Source: an uncultured Bacillota bacterium (GTDB lineage: Bacteria; Bacillota; Clostridia; Oscillospirales; Oscillospiraceae). Taken from it: a stretch of 44,505 nt of DNA. The stretch lies in NCBI GenBank assembly GCA_947073765.1, contig CAMTMZ010000022.1, positions 1 to 44,505 on the forward strand. Reading direction: 5' to 3'. Within the stretch, counting starts at the first letter, position 1, and each line of letters begins with the position of its first letter. This document shows positions 22,445 to 29,794 of this stretch, in pieces. The position numbers and the translations under genes were made by a program. Under the pieces are notes generated by a model. That model was not told where the DNA came from. It saw only the letters and a program-made list of their open reading frames with translations, and did no database searches.

Positions 22445-23133
22445 GCGTTGATGTGACGCAGCAGGGTTTGGCTCTGTGTCAGGCCCTGCTGCTGGGAGGC
22501 GCCATGGGGGTGGCCTACGACCTGATGCGCATCCTGCGGGTGCGGATAAGACTTCCGCTATTGGGACCGCTGCTGGACCTGCTATTCTGGCTGACCGCTA
22601 CGGCGGCGCTGTTTATCTGGTCCCAAAGCGCCTGGGGCGGGCAGATCCGGCTGTACGGAGCGGCCTTCTGTCTGCTGGGTGGGGGACTGTATTTTTGGGC
22701 GGTGAGTCCCTGGCTGCTGAAACTGGGCTACCTGGGAGCCGATTTGGTGAGCCTGCTTTTGGGCATTTTGACCTTTCCGCTGGGGCTGTTTATGGCACTT
22801 CTGAAAAAAATCAGAAAAATTGTAAAAAACGTCTTCCTTTCCGGGGCGAAATGGTATAGAATAAGGGCGATAACAGAGCAGTTGGACACCGCAGCCCAAC
22901 GCCGTATCCTGCGTGAGAGGGGAGAGAGGAGCCGTGACCTTCAAACGGGCCGGATTTCTGACAAAAATCGTCGTTTTGGCGCTGCTGATTTACATGGCAA
23001 TCTCTCTGCTGGACCTGAGGGGGAAAATTCAGGAGGTGGAGGGACAGCGGGCGGACCTGGCCCGGCAGGTGACCGACCAGCGGCTGGAAAACCAAAAGCT
23101 GGAAGAGGCCATCGCAAACAGCTCCGACCCTGA
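22441..23133 (+). CDS. yabQ: Spore cortex biosynthesis protein YabQ, with anomalous C-terminal extension
   Basis: YabQ family membrane protein. Residues 1-125 hold four to five hydrophobic segments (ALLLGGAMGVAYDLMRILRV, LDLLFWLTATAALFIWSQ, and others) followed by the basic KKIRKIVKNVFLSGAKW tail, all typical. The normal protein should end near residue 160. Here the frame continues about 65-70 codons inside divIC in a different frame, giving a Gly/Pro/Arg-rich sequence with no family character. A lost stop codon or a frameshift (real or sequencing) near 22880-22930 is the probable cause. The core is very likely functional; the tail is doubtful. Confidence 0.85.
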   Translation: MSVDVTQQGLALCQALLLGGAMGVAYDLMRILRVRIRLPLLGPLLDLLFWLTATAALFIWSQSAWGGQIRLYGAAFCLLGGGLYFWAVSPWLLKLGYLGADLVSLLLGILTFPLGLFMALLKKIRKIVKNVFLSGAKWYRIRAITEQLDTAAQRRILRERGERSRDLQTGRISDKNRRFGAADLHGNLSAGPEGENSGGGGTAGGPGPAGDRPAAGKPKAGRGHRKQLRP

Positions 23134-23209
23134 GATGCTGGAGCAGGTAGCCCGGGACCGAGGCTATGTGGAGGAGAACGAGACTTTGTTTGTTGACGTG
23201 GCCAACTAA
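22934..23209 (+). CDS. divIC: Septum formation initiator DivIC/FtsB family
   Basis: A 91-aa bitopic division protein: a short cytoplasmic end, one transmembrane helix (FLTKIVVLALLIYMAISLL), a coiled coil (KIQEVEGQRADLARQVTDQR onward) and the C-terminal SDPEMLEQVARDRGYVEENE motif. It links FtsL and the divisome. Start: the GTG at 22934 lies just after a purine-rich GGGGAGAGAGGAG site; a GTG at 22913 in frame is the alternative. It overlaps the extended yabQ frame by about 200 bases. Confidence 0.9.
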   Translation: MTFKRAGFLTKIVVLALLIYMAISLLDLRGKIQEVEGQRADLARQVTDQRLENQKLEEAIANSSDPEMLEQVARDRGYVEENETLFVDVAN

Positions 23210-23269
23210 ACGGCCGCGCCGCCCCGGCGTGTGTGTTGTGAATTTTACAAGGGAGGATTTGGCGCTTTA

Positions 23270-23746
23270 ATGGAGTTAGGTGTAGGGGCCATCGTGGATG
23301 GCAAGGTGACAGGTATTACAAAATTTGGGGCCTTCGTGGCCCTGCCGGAGGGGAAGTCTGGGCTGGTCCATATTTCGGAGATCGCCTATTCCTATGTGAA
23401 TGAGGTGAGCGACCATCTGCAGGAGGGGCAGGAGGTCAAGGTGAAGATCATCGGCATCGACCAGGCCAAGCGGATCAATCTGTCCATCAAGCAGGTGGAA
23501 CCACCGCCCCAGCGCGCCCCACGTCAGGGTGGAGGACCCCGCCCGGGAGGGAGCGGAGGGCGCCCCCCCCGCCAGAGCGGCGGCGCGCAGCGCCCTATGG
23601 GCTTTGTCCACCAGGCCCCCAAGGAACCCACCGACTTTGAGGACCGGCTCAAGCAGTTTATGCAGTCTTCAGACAGCAAGCTGTCTGAGCTGCGCTACAT
23701 CGAGAAGAAGGGCGGAAACCGCCGGGGCGGCGGCGGACGCCGTTAG
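23270..23746 (+). CDS. S1 domain RNA-binding protein (YabR-like)
   Basis: A 158-aa protein. Residues 1-75 form one S1/OB RNA-binding domain (VGAIVDGKVTGITKFGAFVA, SGLVHISEIA, VKVKIIGID, INLSIKQ). The rest is a low-complexity Arg/Gly/Pro/Gln tail with a short helix (FEDRLKQFMQSSDSKLSELR) and an RG-rich end. The size and downstream-of-divIC position match YabR of Bacillus. The GGGAGG site is about 13 nt from the ATG, slightly long. Role presumably RNA binding; targets unknown. Confidence 0.9.
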   Translation: MELGVGAIVDGKVTGITKFGAFVALPEGKSGLVHISEIAYSYVNEVSDHLQEGQEVKVKIIGIDQAKRINLSIKQVEPPPQRAPRQGGGPRPGGSGGRPPRQSGGAQRPMGFVHQAPKEPTDFEDRLKQFMQSSDSKLSELRYIEKKGGNRRGGGGRR

Positions 23747-23764
23747 GTCTGCGCGCATTTGAGA

Positions 23765-23791
23765 GGGGCCGTCTGCGGACGGCCCCTTTTT
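23765..23791 (+). terminator. Terminator of the yabP-divIC-S1 operon
   Basis: A 9-bp GC stem (23765-23773 with 23778-23786), TGCG loop, then TTTTT. Confidence 0.85.
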
Positions 23792-23814
23792 GGTTATGAG
23801 GGGAGGATTTTGGT

Positions 23815-24321
23815 ATGGCTTGCGTGATTCGCAGATGGAGGGTCTCGGATCAGGAACGTCTTGCGGAAATGCTCAGCAATCCGAAGGTCCTGGACAACCT
23901 GCGGGACGGTCTGCCCTACCCCTACACCCCGGCGGACGGGGAGACGTATATCCGCTCCATGCTGGCGGCGGACGAGGATAAGACCTTCGCCTTTGCCATC
24001 ACTGTGGACGACCGGGCAATTGGCAGCATCGGGGTGTTCCGCCGCGAGAATATCCACTTCCGGACCGCCGAGCTGGGCTACTATATCGGCGAGCCCTACT
24101 GGGGAAAGGGCTATGCCACCAGCGCGGTGAAGCAGGTGTGCCGGTATGTCTTTGACCATACGGATATCCTCCGGATTTTCGCCGAGCCCTTTGCCCGCAA
24201 TGCGGCCTCCTGCCGGGTGCTGGAAAAGGCGGGTTTTCAGCTTGAGGGGACCCTGCGCAGCAATGCGGTGAAGAACGGGGCGGTACTGGACATGAAGCTG
24301 TATGCGCTGGTGAGGGCATAA
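23815..24321 (+). CDS. GNAT family N-acetyltransferase (RimJ/RimL type)
   Basis: A 168-aa acetyltransferase. It has an IRRWRVSDQERLAEML opening, the acetyl-CoA loop YWGKGYATSAVKQVCRYVF, and the N-terminal-acetyltransferase style ending RNAASCRVLEKAGFQLEGTL. Possible substrates are ribosomal or other protein N termini, or small amines; the sequence does not decide. GGGGAGG precedes the ATG. A minus-strand terminator lies directly against its stop codon. Confidence 0.88.
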   Translation: MACVIRRWRVSDQERLAEMLSNPKVLDNLRDGLPYPYTPADGETYIRSMLAADEDKTFAFAITVDDRAIGSIGVFRRENIHFRTAELGYYIGEPYWGKGYATSAVKQVCRYVFDHTDILRIFAEPFARNAASCRVLEKAGFQLEGTLRSNAVKNGAVLDMKLYALVRA

Positions 24322-24349
24322 AAAAGACGCCCTTTCTCAAAAGGGCGCC
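24320..24349 (-). terminator. Orphan minus-strand intrinsic terminator
   Basis: Read on the minus strand, GGCGCCCUUU pairs with AAAGGGCGUC (with a G-U pair that becomes an A-C mismatch on the plus strand) and is followed by six U. No minus-strand gene lies upstream of it for about 3 kb. Confidence 0.6.
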
Positions 24350-24392
24350 CATGTGCGGGGAGAGACTCGCACAAAGCATATTGGTCGAGCTG
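24320..24392 (-). ncRNA. Candidate small RNA
   Basis: A possible promoter (TTGACT 24426-24421, 17 bp, TAGACT 24403-24398) on the minus strand is followed about 75 nt later by the orphan terminator at 24349-24320. The transcript would contain an extra hairpin (TGTGCG...CGCACA) and no ORF. It matches no RNA family I recognise. This is a prediction from signals only. Confidence 0.35.
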
Positions 24393-24465
24393 GGACAAGT
24401 CTACCATAATTTACCAGACAAGTCAATGGGAACCTTTGTCTGGTTTTGTCGACGGAGGAAAATTT

Positions 24466-25620
24466 ATGCTGATCATCAACGGTACCATCCACACCATGGA
24501 CGGTCCAGTCATCGAAAATGGCTATGTAGCTGTCACAGGCAGTAAGATTACCCAGGTGGGCCCTATGGGAGACTGTCCCAAACGCTGGGAGGGGGAGACC
24601 ATCGACGCAGAAGGGGGACACGTCTGCCCCGGCTTTATCGACGCCCACTGCCACTTGGGGATGTTCGGGGATGGCGTGGGGTTTGAGAGCGATGACGGCA
24701 ACGAGGAGACCGACCCCTGCACCCCCCAGCTTCGAGCCATCGACGCTATTAACCCTCTGGACCGCTGCTTTTCTGAGGCCCGGGCGGCGGGAGTGACCAC
24801 CGTGCTCACCGGGCCGGGGTCGGCCAACCCCATTTCCGGCCAGTTTGCCGCCATGAAAACCGACGGGCGGTGGGTGGACGCCATGATAGTCAAGGCCCCG
24901 GTATCCATGAAGCTGGCCCTGGGGGAGAACCCCAAGCAGGTCTACCACCACCGGGACGAGACCCCGGTGACCCGCATGGCCACCGCCGCCATTATCCGGG
25001 AGAACCTGCGCAAGGCGGTGGAGTACGGGGAAAAGCTGGACAAGGCGGACCAGGATGAGGACAGTGATCCCCCCGACTATGACGCCAAGCTGGAGGCCCT
25101 GCTGCCGGTGGTCCGGGGGGAGCTGCCCGTCCACATCCACGCCCACCGGGCGGACGACATCGCCACCGGAGTGCGCATCGCCCGGGAGTTCGGGCTCAAG
25201 TGCGTCATCGTCCACGGCACGGAGGGCCACCTGATTCCTGAGCTGCTGGCCCGGGAGAACATCCCTGTCATCACCGGCCCCGCTCTGGGAGACCGCTGCA
25301 AGCCGGAGCTGGCCAACATGACCCTGGAGAACCCCGCGATCCTCCGCGGGGCGGGGGTGCCCGTGGCCATCTGCACCGACCACCCGGAGGTGCCCATCCA
25401 GTACCTGCCTCTGTGCGCCGCCCTGGCCGTGAAGGGCGGACTGGAGGTGGAGCAGGCCCTGGCCGCCATCACCATCAACGCGGCCGAAATTGCGGGACTG
25501 GACGACTGCCTTGGCTCCTTAACTCCGGGAAAGGAGGCGGACATGGTCATTACCAGCTGCCACCCCCTGGAGCTGCTGGGAGAGGTGCGGGCCGTCCTCA
25601 TCGGAGGAAGAAGAATTTAG
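24466..25620 (+). CDS. Amidohydrolase family protein (imidazolonepropionase-like)
   Basis: A 384-aa metal-dependent hydrolase of the amidohydrolase superfamily. The metal site begins at His61-x-His63 in PGFIDAHCHLG. Later ligands are in HIHAHRADD, VIVHGTEGH and ICTDHPEVP (Asp). The C-terminal NAAEIAGLDDCLGSLTPGKEADMVI completes the composite beta-sandwich typical of imidazolonepropionase/dihydroorotase-like enzymes. Probably cytosolic. The start at 24466 follows GGAGG. The substrate is unknown: there are no histidine-degradation neighbours, so I avoid calling it HutI. Confidence 0.88.
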   Translation: MLIINGTIHTMDGPVIENGYVAVTGSKITQVGPMGDCPKRWEGETIDAEGGHVCPGFIDAHCHLGMFGDGVGFESDDGNEETDPCTPQLRAIDAINPLDRCFSEARAAGVTTVLTGPGSANPISGQFAAMKTDGRWVDAMIVKAPVSMKLALGENPKQVYHHRDETPVTRMATAAIIRENLRKAVEYGEKLDKADQDEDSDPPDYDAKLEALLPVVRGELPVHIHAHRADDIATGVRIAREFGLKCVIVHGTEGHLIPELLARENIPVITGPALGDRCKPELANMTLENPAILRGAGVPVAICTDHPEVPIQYLPLCAALAVKGGLEVEQALAAITINAAEIAGLDDCLGSLTPGKEADMVITSCHPLELLGEVRAVLIGGRRI

Positions 25621-25639
25621 AAAATATTAACAAAAACCA

Positions 25640-25668
25640 TTGGACTTTTTTGCCCTTTGTGGTATAAT
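25640..25668 (+). promoter_or_regulatory. Promoter of hpf
   Basis: TTGGAC (25640-25645), 17 bp, TATAAT (25663-25668). It gives a leader of about 60 nt. Confidence 0.75.
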
Positions 25669-25735
25669 AGGGATAACCGGAGGGAAGTTCCCTGCCCGGC
25701 CTATACCAGCCCTTTGGGCGAAAGGAGCGAATGAA

Positions 25736-26284
25736 ATGAAATTTGTGTTTACGGACAAAAAGGTGACCCTGCCCGACTCTGTACACAAGTATGCGGAGAA
25801 AAAGGTGGGAAAGCTGGACCGTTTCTTTAAGGAGGACGCCACCGCCGCCATCACATTCAGTGTGGAGAAGGAGCGGAACAACAAGGTGGAGATCACCATC
25901 CGCTCCAGCGGCACCATCTTCCGGGTGTCTGAGAGCACCTCCGATATGCACGCCTCCATTGATGCCGCGGTGACGACCCTGGAGCGGCAGATCCGCAAGA
26001 ACAAAACCCGCCTGGAGAAGCGGCTGCGCCAAGGGGCCTTTGAGCGGGCGCTGGACGCGGAGGTATCCACCTTCGCCCCTGAGGAGCCGGAGGAGGGCGA
26101 GTACCGCATTGTACGCAGCAAGACTTTCCCCATCAAGCCCATGACCAAGGACGAGGCCATTTTGCAGATGAACCTGGTGGGCCACAACTTCTTTGCTTTC
26201 CGGAATGAGGATGCCGGCGGCGCGTTTTCGGTGGTCTACCGCCGCAACGACGGGGACTATGGCCTGATTGAGGACGAGCAGTAA
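25736..26284 (+). CDS. hpf: Long-form ribosome hibernation promoting factor
   Basis: A 182-aa long HPF. The N-terminal RaiA-like domain (1-100; MKFVFTDKKVTLPDSVHKYA, KLDRFFKED, DMHASIDAAVTTLERQIRKN) binds the 30S decoding region. A linker and the C-terminal dimerisation domain (IVRSKTFPIKPMTKDEAILQ, NLVGHNFFAFRNEDAGGAFS, VVYRRNDGDYGLIE) drive 100S ribosome formation in resting cells. The start at 25736 has AGGAG 8 nt upstream. It has its own promoter and a GC-rich hairpin (26295-26318) after the gene. Confidence 0.96.
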   Translation: MKFVFTDKKVTLPDSVHKYAEKKVGKLDRFFKEDATAAITFSVEKERNNKVEITIRSSGTIFRVSESTSDMHASIDAAVTTLERQIRKNKTRLEKRLRQGAFERALDAEVSTFAPEEPEEGEYRIVRSKTFPIKPMTKDEAILQMNLVGHNFFAFRNEDAGGAFSVVYRRNDGDYGLIEDEQ

Positions 26285-26294
26285 GAAAATACTC

Positions 26295-26318
26295 AGGGCC
26301 GGGCTTTTGCCCGGCCCT
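26295..26318 (+). terminator. Hairpin after hpf
   Basis: A 10-bp GC stem (26295-26304 with 26309-26318) with a TTTT loop. There is no U-tail, so terminator strength is uncertain. Confidence 0.5.
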
Positions 26319-26339
26319 TGCTAAAAGGAGGAGATGCCT

Positions 26340-27332
26340 GTGAGCCGAGAACGCGTGTTGGCCCTGCTGCGGGAGCGGGAGGGAGAGTACCTGTCCGGAG
26401 AGGCCATGAGCCGCACCCTGGGCATCAGCCGGGCCGGGGTGTGGAAAGCCATTGAGGGCCTGCGGCAGGAGGGGTACACCATCGCCTCCGCCCCAAACCG
26501 GGGCTACCGCCTGGAAAATGCCCCCGACCGGCTGCGGGTGGGAGAACTGTTCGGGCTGCTGTCCGACGCGAAAATCGGCTCCCAGCTGGTATGTCTGGAT
26601 GTGATCGACTCCACCAACACCGAGTGCAAGCGCCGGGCTATGGATGGGGCTCCCGAGGGCCTGGTGGTCACGGCGGAGGAGCAGACCGGGGGGCGGGGGC
26701 GCCGGGGAAGGGGATTTCAGTCCCCCAGGGGAAAGGGGCTGTATCTCTCCGCCCTGTTCCGTCCGGATATGGAACCGGCCCGGGTAAATGACTTCACTGC
26801 CTGGGTGGCGGTGGCGGTGTGTGACGGGATTGAGTCCTGCTGCGGCGTCCGCCCACAGATTAAGTGGACCAACGACATTGTGCTGGAGGGCAAAAAGCTG
26901 GTGGGAATCCTCACCGAGCTGGGAATTGAGAGTGAGACCAACGTGTTGGACTATATGGTTACCGGAATTGGGGTCAACGTCAACCAGGCCGCGGAGGACT
27001 TTTCCGAGGAGATCCGGGACATGGCCACCTCCCTGGCTCGGGTCCTGGGCCGTCCGGTGCGGCGGGCGGAGTTGTGCGCCCATATTGTACGGGCCCTGGA
27101 TCGGATGTATGCCGCCTACCCTGATGATCGGGCGGAGTATCTGGCAAAGTATCGGGCTGACTGCATCACCACCGGCCATCAGGTACAGCTTATTACCCCC
27201 ACCGCCCGCCGGCAGGCCTTTGCCCTGGAGATCAACGATGATTTCAACCTGGTGGTGGAGCTGTACAACGGTAAAAAGGAGATCATCTCCGCCGGGGAGG
27301 TGTCCGTGCGGGGAATGTACGGATATGTATAA
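26340..27332 (+). CDS. birA: Bifunctional biotin protein ligase / repressor BirA
   Basis: A 330-aa bifunctional BirA. The N-terminal winged helix (residues 1-60: RVLALLREREGEYLSGEAMS, LGISRAGVWKAIEGLRQEGY) would repress biotin genes. The ligase core has GGRGRRGRGFQSPRGKGLYL (biotinyl-AMP loop) and KWTNDIVLEGKKLVGILTE, with a C-terminal SH3-like domain. It attaches biotin to acyl-CoA carboxylases and similar enzymes. I choose the GTG at 26340 because AAAGGAGG is then 8 nt upstream; the in-frame ATG at 26334 would be too close to it. Confidence 0.95.
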   Translation: MSRERVLALLREREGEYLSGEAMSRTLGISRAGVWKAIEGLRQEGYTIASAPNRGYRLENAPDRLRVGELFGLLSDAKIGSQLVCLDVIDSTNTECKRRAMDGAPEGLVVTAEEQTGGRGRRGRGFQSPRGKGLYLSALFRPDMEPARVNDFTAWVAVAVCDGIESCCGVRPQIKWTNDIVLEGKKLVGILTELGIESETNVLDYMVTGIGVNVNQAAEDFSEEIRDMATSLARVLGRPVRRAELCAHIVRALDRMYAAYPDDRAEYLAKYRADCITTGHQVQLITPTARRQAFALEINDDFNLVVELYNGKKEIISAGEVSVRGMYGYV

Positions 27333-27394
27333 GAAAAGCCGCCCAGCGGGAATGTGAGAAGTGATACATCCCAGAAAAGGATCAGGGAAAAGGG

Positions 27395-27425
27395 GATAAG
27401 GAGAGGGATTAGCCCTCTCCTTATC
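27395..27425. terminator. Bidirectional terminator between birA and the lipase-like gene
   Basis: A 13-bp stem (27395-27407 with 27413-27425) and 5-nt loop between convergent genes. A-rich and T-rich flanks are modest. Confidence 0.65.
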
Positions 27426-27426
27426 A

Positions 27427-28353
27427 TTATGTCAACTTGTTTTCAATCCAGGCAAGCAGGTCGTCAAAGACCTCCTGGCGGTTTAATTCATTGAACATCT
27501 CGTGTCGGCCGCCGGGATAGAGCTTTACGGTTACATCCCTGCACCCGGCGGAGCGGAACATCCCCTCCACCTTTCGCACCCCGGCTCCCATGGAGCCCAC
27601 CGGGTCCTGATCGCCGGAGAGGAAATAGACAGGGGTGCTCTTATCCATCCTGGCCAGATTGGATTTGTCCGCGATAAACTGCAGTCCCTCCATCATGTCC
27701 CGGAACATGGCTACCGTGGGAACGAAGGTACACAGCGGATCGGCCAGATAGGCGTCTACCGCCGCCTTGTCCCGACTGAGCCAGTCGGAGGGGGTGCGGT
27801 TGGGCTTGAACGCCTTGTTGTAGGACCCCAGAGACAGGCTGTTGACCAGTCCGCTCACGTGGTCAGGTCCCTTGAGCCTGCACAGAGTTCCGGCCAGGGC
27901 CTTGCCGGAGGCCACCGCGGCGGCGCTCTCCTGACCGGTGCCGGAGAGGACAGCGGCGCTCACTGTGCCCGGCCAGCGGATAAGGTAGGTGCGGGTGAGG
28001 AAGGAGCCCATGGAGTGGCCCAGGATGACATAGGGCAGGGAGGGGTGCTTCTCTCCCTCCAGCTCCCGCAGGCGGCGGACATCTCGGACAACCAGATTCC
28101 AGCCGCCTGTAGGGCCAAAATAGCCAAACTTGCCCCCGGCGGTGAGACCGTGGCCCAGGTGGTCCTCACCGCACACCAAGTAGCCCCGGGAGGCCAGGAA
28201 GCGGGCCGGGGCGTCATAGCGTCCGATGTGCTCCGCCACGCCGTGGACAATCTGCACCACCCCTCGGGGAGCGCCCTCGGGCACCCACTCCCGGGCGTGG
28301 ACGGTGTGGATCCCATTGGAGGAGGGATAGGAAAAATCTAAAGTCTGGATCAT
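27427..28353 (-). CDS. Alpha/beta hydrolase, monoacylglycerol-lipase-like
   Basis: A 308-aa serine hydrolase of the Hydrolase_4 (PF12146) group. It has an oxyanion/HG region IVHGVAEHIGRYDAPARFLA, GEDHLGHG, the nucleophile elbow GHSMGSFLTRTYL, a later DQDPVG (acid) and GGRHEMFNELN (His). Such enzymes act on monoacylglycerols or lysophospholipids, or related esters, in the cytoplasm. GAGGTG precedes the ATG. It is monocistronic and convergent with birA. Confidence 0.9.
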   Translation of the reverse strand: MIQTLDFSYPSSNGIHTVHAREWVPEGAPRGVVQIVHGVAEHIGRYDAPARFLASRGYLVCGEDHLGHGLTAGGKFGYFGPTGGWNLVVRDVRRLRELEGEKHPSLPYVILGHSMGSFLTRTYLIRWPGTVSAAVLSGTGQESAAAVASGKALAGTLCRLKGPDHVSGLVNSLSLGSYNKAFKPNRTPSDWLSRDKAAVDAYLADPLCTFVPTVAMFRDMMEGLQFIADKSNLARMDKSTPVYFLSGDQDPVGSMGAGVRKVEGMFRSAGCRDVTVKLYPGGRHEMFNELNRQEVFDDLLAWIENKLT

Positions 28354-28447
28354 AGGGCACCTCGCTTTCTTTGGTAGAGGCAGGCATTACATGCCTGCGT
28401 GCGGCTGATAAACTACTATACAGCATACCCCAAAAGATGGGGTCAAG

Positions 28448-29236
28448 TCAACCCATCTGTTCCAGAAGAGAGCGAATCGTGCCGGCATGGAAGGCGCCCT
28501 CCTGGGCCAACTCCAGGTAGAGTTCCTTCAGGCAGGGGTCTGCGGTGGACTGGGCGGCCTGATTGTTTATGTGCTCCCACTGCTGCTCCCAGAGGAACTG
28601 CTGGCGCAGGGCCAGGGGCAGAGCGGCAGGCAGCGCGGGGGCGGCGCATTTAGGGGAGTAACGGGTGCCGGTGATGAGAAAGTAGGCCGCGGACAGCCGG
28701 CGGAAAGCCAGCCGGTGGTCGCAGGCCAGGGCGGACAGAGCCTTGGCGCAGGGGCCGGATGCCCGGCGGGCCATGATCTGGCCGGTGGCGGCCCCCGCCC
28801 GGGCCAAGGTCATCAGTTCCTCCAGCCGGGTGCTGTCACCCTGGGAGGCTTCCCCCAGACAGAAGGAGGGGGACGTGGGGCCAGGGATCGGCTCCGGCGT
28901 TTCCGGGCAGGCGGGACACTCCGGGCAGCTGGGGCAGTCAGGGCATTGGGTCTGCTGAGGACAGTCCGGAACCGGGGTGGGGGCCGGGCAGTCGGGCACC
29001 GGGGGCTGCTCTGGATTGACAGGAGGCTGTTCCTCTGCCGGGGGAGTCTCCACCGGCGGGATCTCCTCGGGTGGAGGAGTGGGTTCAGCGGGGACGGCGG
29101 GAAGGGCAGTGTCAGGGATAGATGTATCCGAGCGGGGGGCGGCCTGACCGGGCATGACCCGATCCCATACCCGCTGGAAGGTGGCCGGATCGACATTCTG
29201 CCCGGCCAGGGAGGGCATATCTACTTTTAATTCCAT
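28448..29236 (-). CDS. Ferritin-like protein with Pro/Cys-rich linker
   Basis: A 262-aa protein. Residues 1-30 form a conserved-looking head (MELKVDMPSLAGQNVDPATF). Residues 35-140 are low complexity: Pro/Glu-rich, then runs of C-P-x-C such as CPDCPSCPECPACPETPEP, with about ten Cys in some forty residues. The C-terminal ~120 residues are helical (RLEELMTLARAGAATGQIMA, CAKALSALACDHRLAFRRLS, LWEQQWEHINNQAAQ, YLELAQEGAFHAGTIRSLLE) and look like a ferritin-like four-helix bundle with Glu/His positions. AGGAG precedes the ATG. It may be a metal-binding or spore-coat-like protein; the exact function is unknown. Confidence 0.7.
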   Translation of the reverse strand: MELKVDMPSLAGQNVDPATFQRVWDRVMPGQAAPRSDTSIPDTALPAVPAEPTPPPEEIPPVETPPAEEQPPVNPEQPPVPDCPAPTPVPDCPQQTQCPDCPSCPECPACPETPEPIPGPTSPSFCLGEASQGDSTRLEELMTLARAGAATGQIMARRASGPCAKALSALACDHRLAFRRLSAAYFLITGTRYSPKCAAPALPAALPLALRQQFLWEQQWEHINNQAAQSTADPCLKELYLELAQEGAFHAGTIRSLLEQMG

Positions 29237-29462
29237 GAATGAAAACTCCTTTGCTGGAAAAATGTAGGCACAGGGGCTGTTCCATTCTATGCCTCCCGGC
29301 TGGATTTGGACTGTGGAGTGGAGATGGCGGATACAGGCCGAAGGGGGGCAGAACACACAGATCCGCAGAGAGGCCTGCTTGTTTTTTTCTACAAAAACAA
29401 AGAAAAAATATGGAGTTTTTCCGGCGATTTACCATAAAATTTGGGAATTGCAGGTGTTTCCA

Positions 29463-29491
29463 TTGACATTTCCCCGGGTCCATGCTAGGAT
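29463..29491 (+). promoter_or_regulatory. Promoter of the lysine riboswitch / NhaC transcript
   Basis: TTGACA (29463-29468), 17 bp, TAGGAT (29486-29491). It initiates about 10-15 nt before the riboswitch. The gap before it (29237-29462) shows no gene. Confidence 0.75.
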
Positions 29492-29511
29492 GATTGCAAT
29501 TCAATTTAAGT

Positions 29512-29670
29512 GGATAGAGGTGCGGCGCTCATGCGTACCGCGGGACAAGGCCAGGCAGCCGTCCCGGGGGAGAGGGTGCGCCGCCGAAGGTCGGACGGCC
29601 TGCCTGAGCCGTTGGTCCTGGGCCGGAGGGAAAATATCCCACGGACTGTCACGAGAGTGGAGCGCTATCC
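29512..29670 (+). promoter_or_regulatory. Lysine riboswitch (L-box)
   Basis: The leader has the L-box hallmarks in order: a P1 stem GGATAG (29512-29517) with CTATCC (29665-29670), the AGAGGTGCGGCGCTCATGCGTA region, the conserved GCCGAAGGTC block near 29583, then the GGACTGTCACGAGAGTGGAGC closing block before the 3' side of P1. It is followed by an intrinsic terminator before the transporter gene, so lysine binding should cause premature termination. Recognised by eye; a covariance search would settle it. Confidence 0.85.
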
Positions 29671-29708
29671 AGAGGTCCCCGGTCCAAGGCTGGGGGCGTC
29701 CGGTTTTG

Positions 29709-29745
29709 CCGTGGAGCGCGCTGCTGCGCACCGCGGTTTTATTTT
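29709..29745 (+). terminator. Attenuator terminator of the lysine riboswitch
   Basis: Stem 29709-29719 with 29726-29736 (one mismatch, one G-U), then TTTTATTTT. It lies between the aptamer and the start codon. Confidence 0.75.
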
Positions 29746-29794
29746 GCGCGAACGGGGTTGTGTGTGACCCTAAACTACATAGGAGGGAATACAA

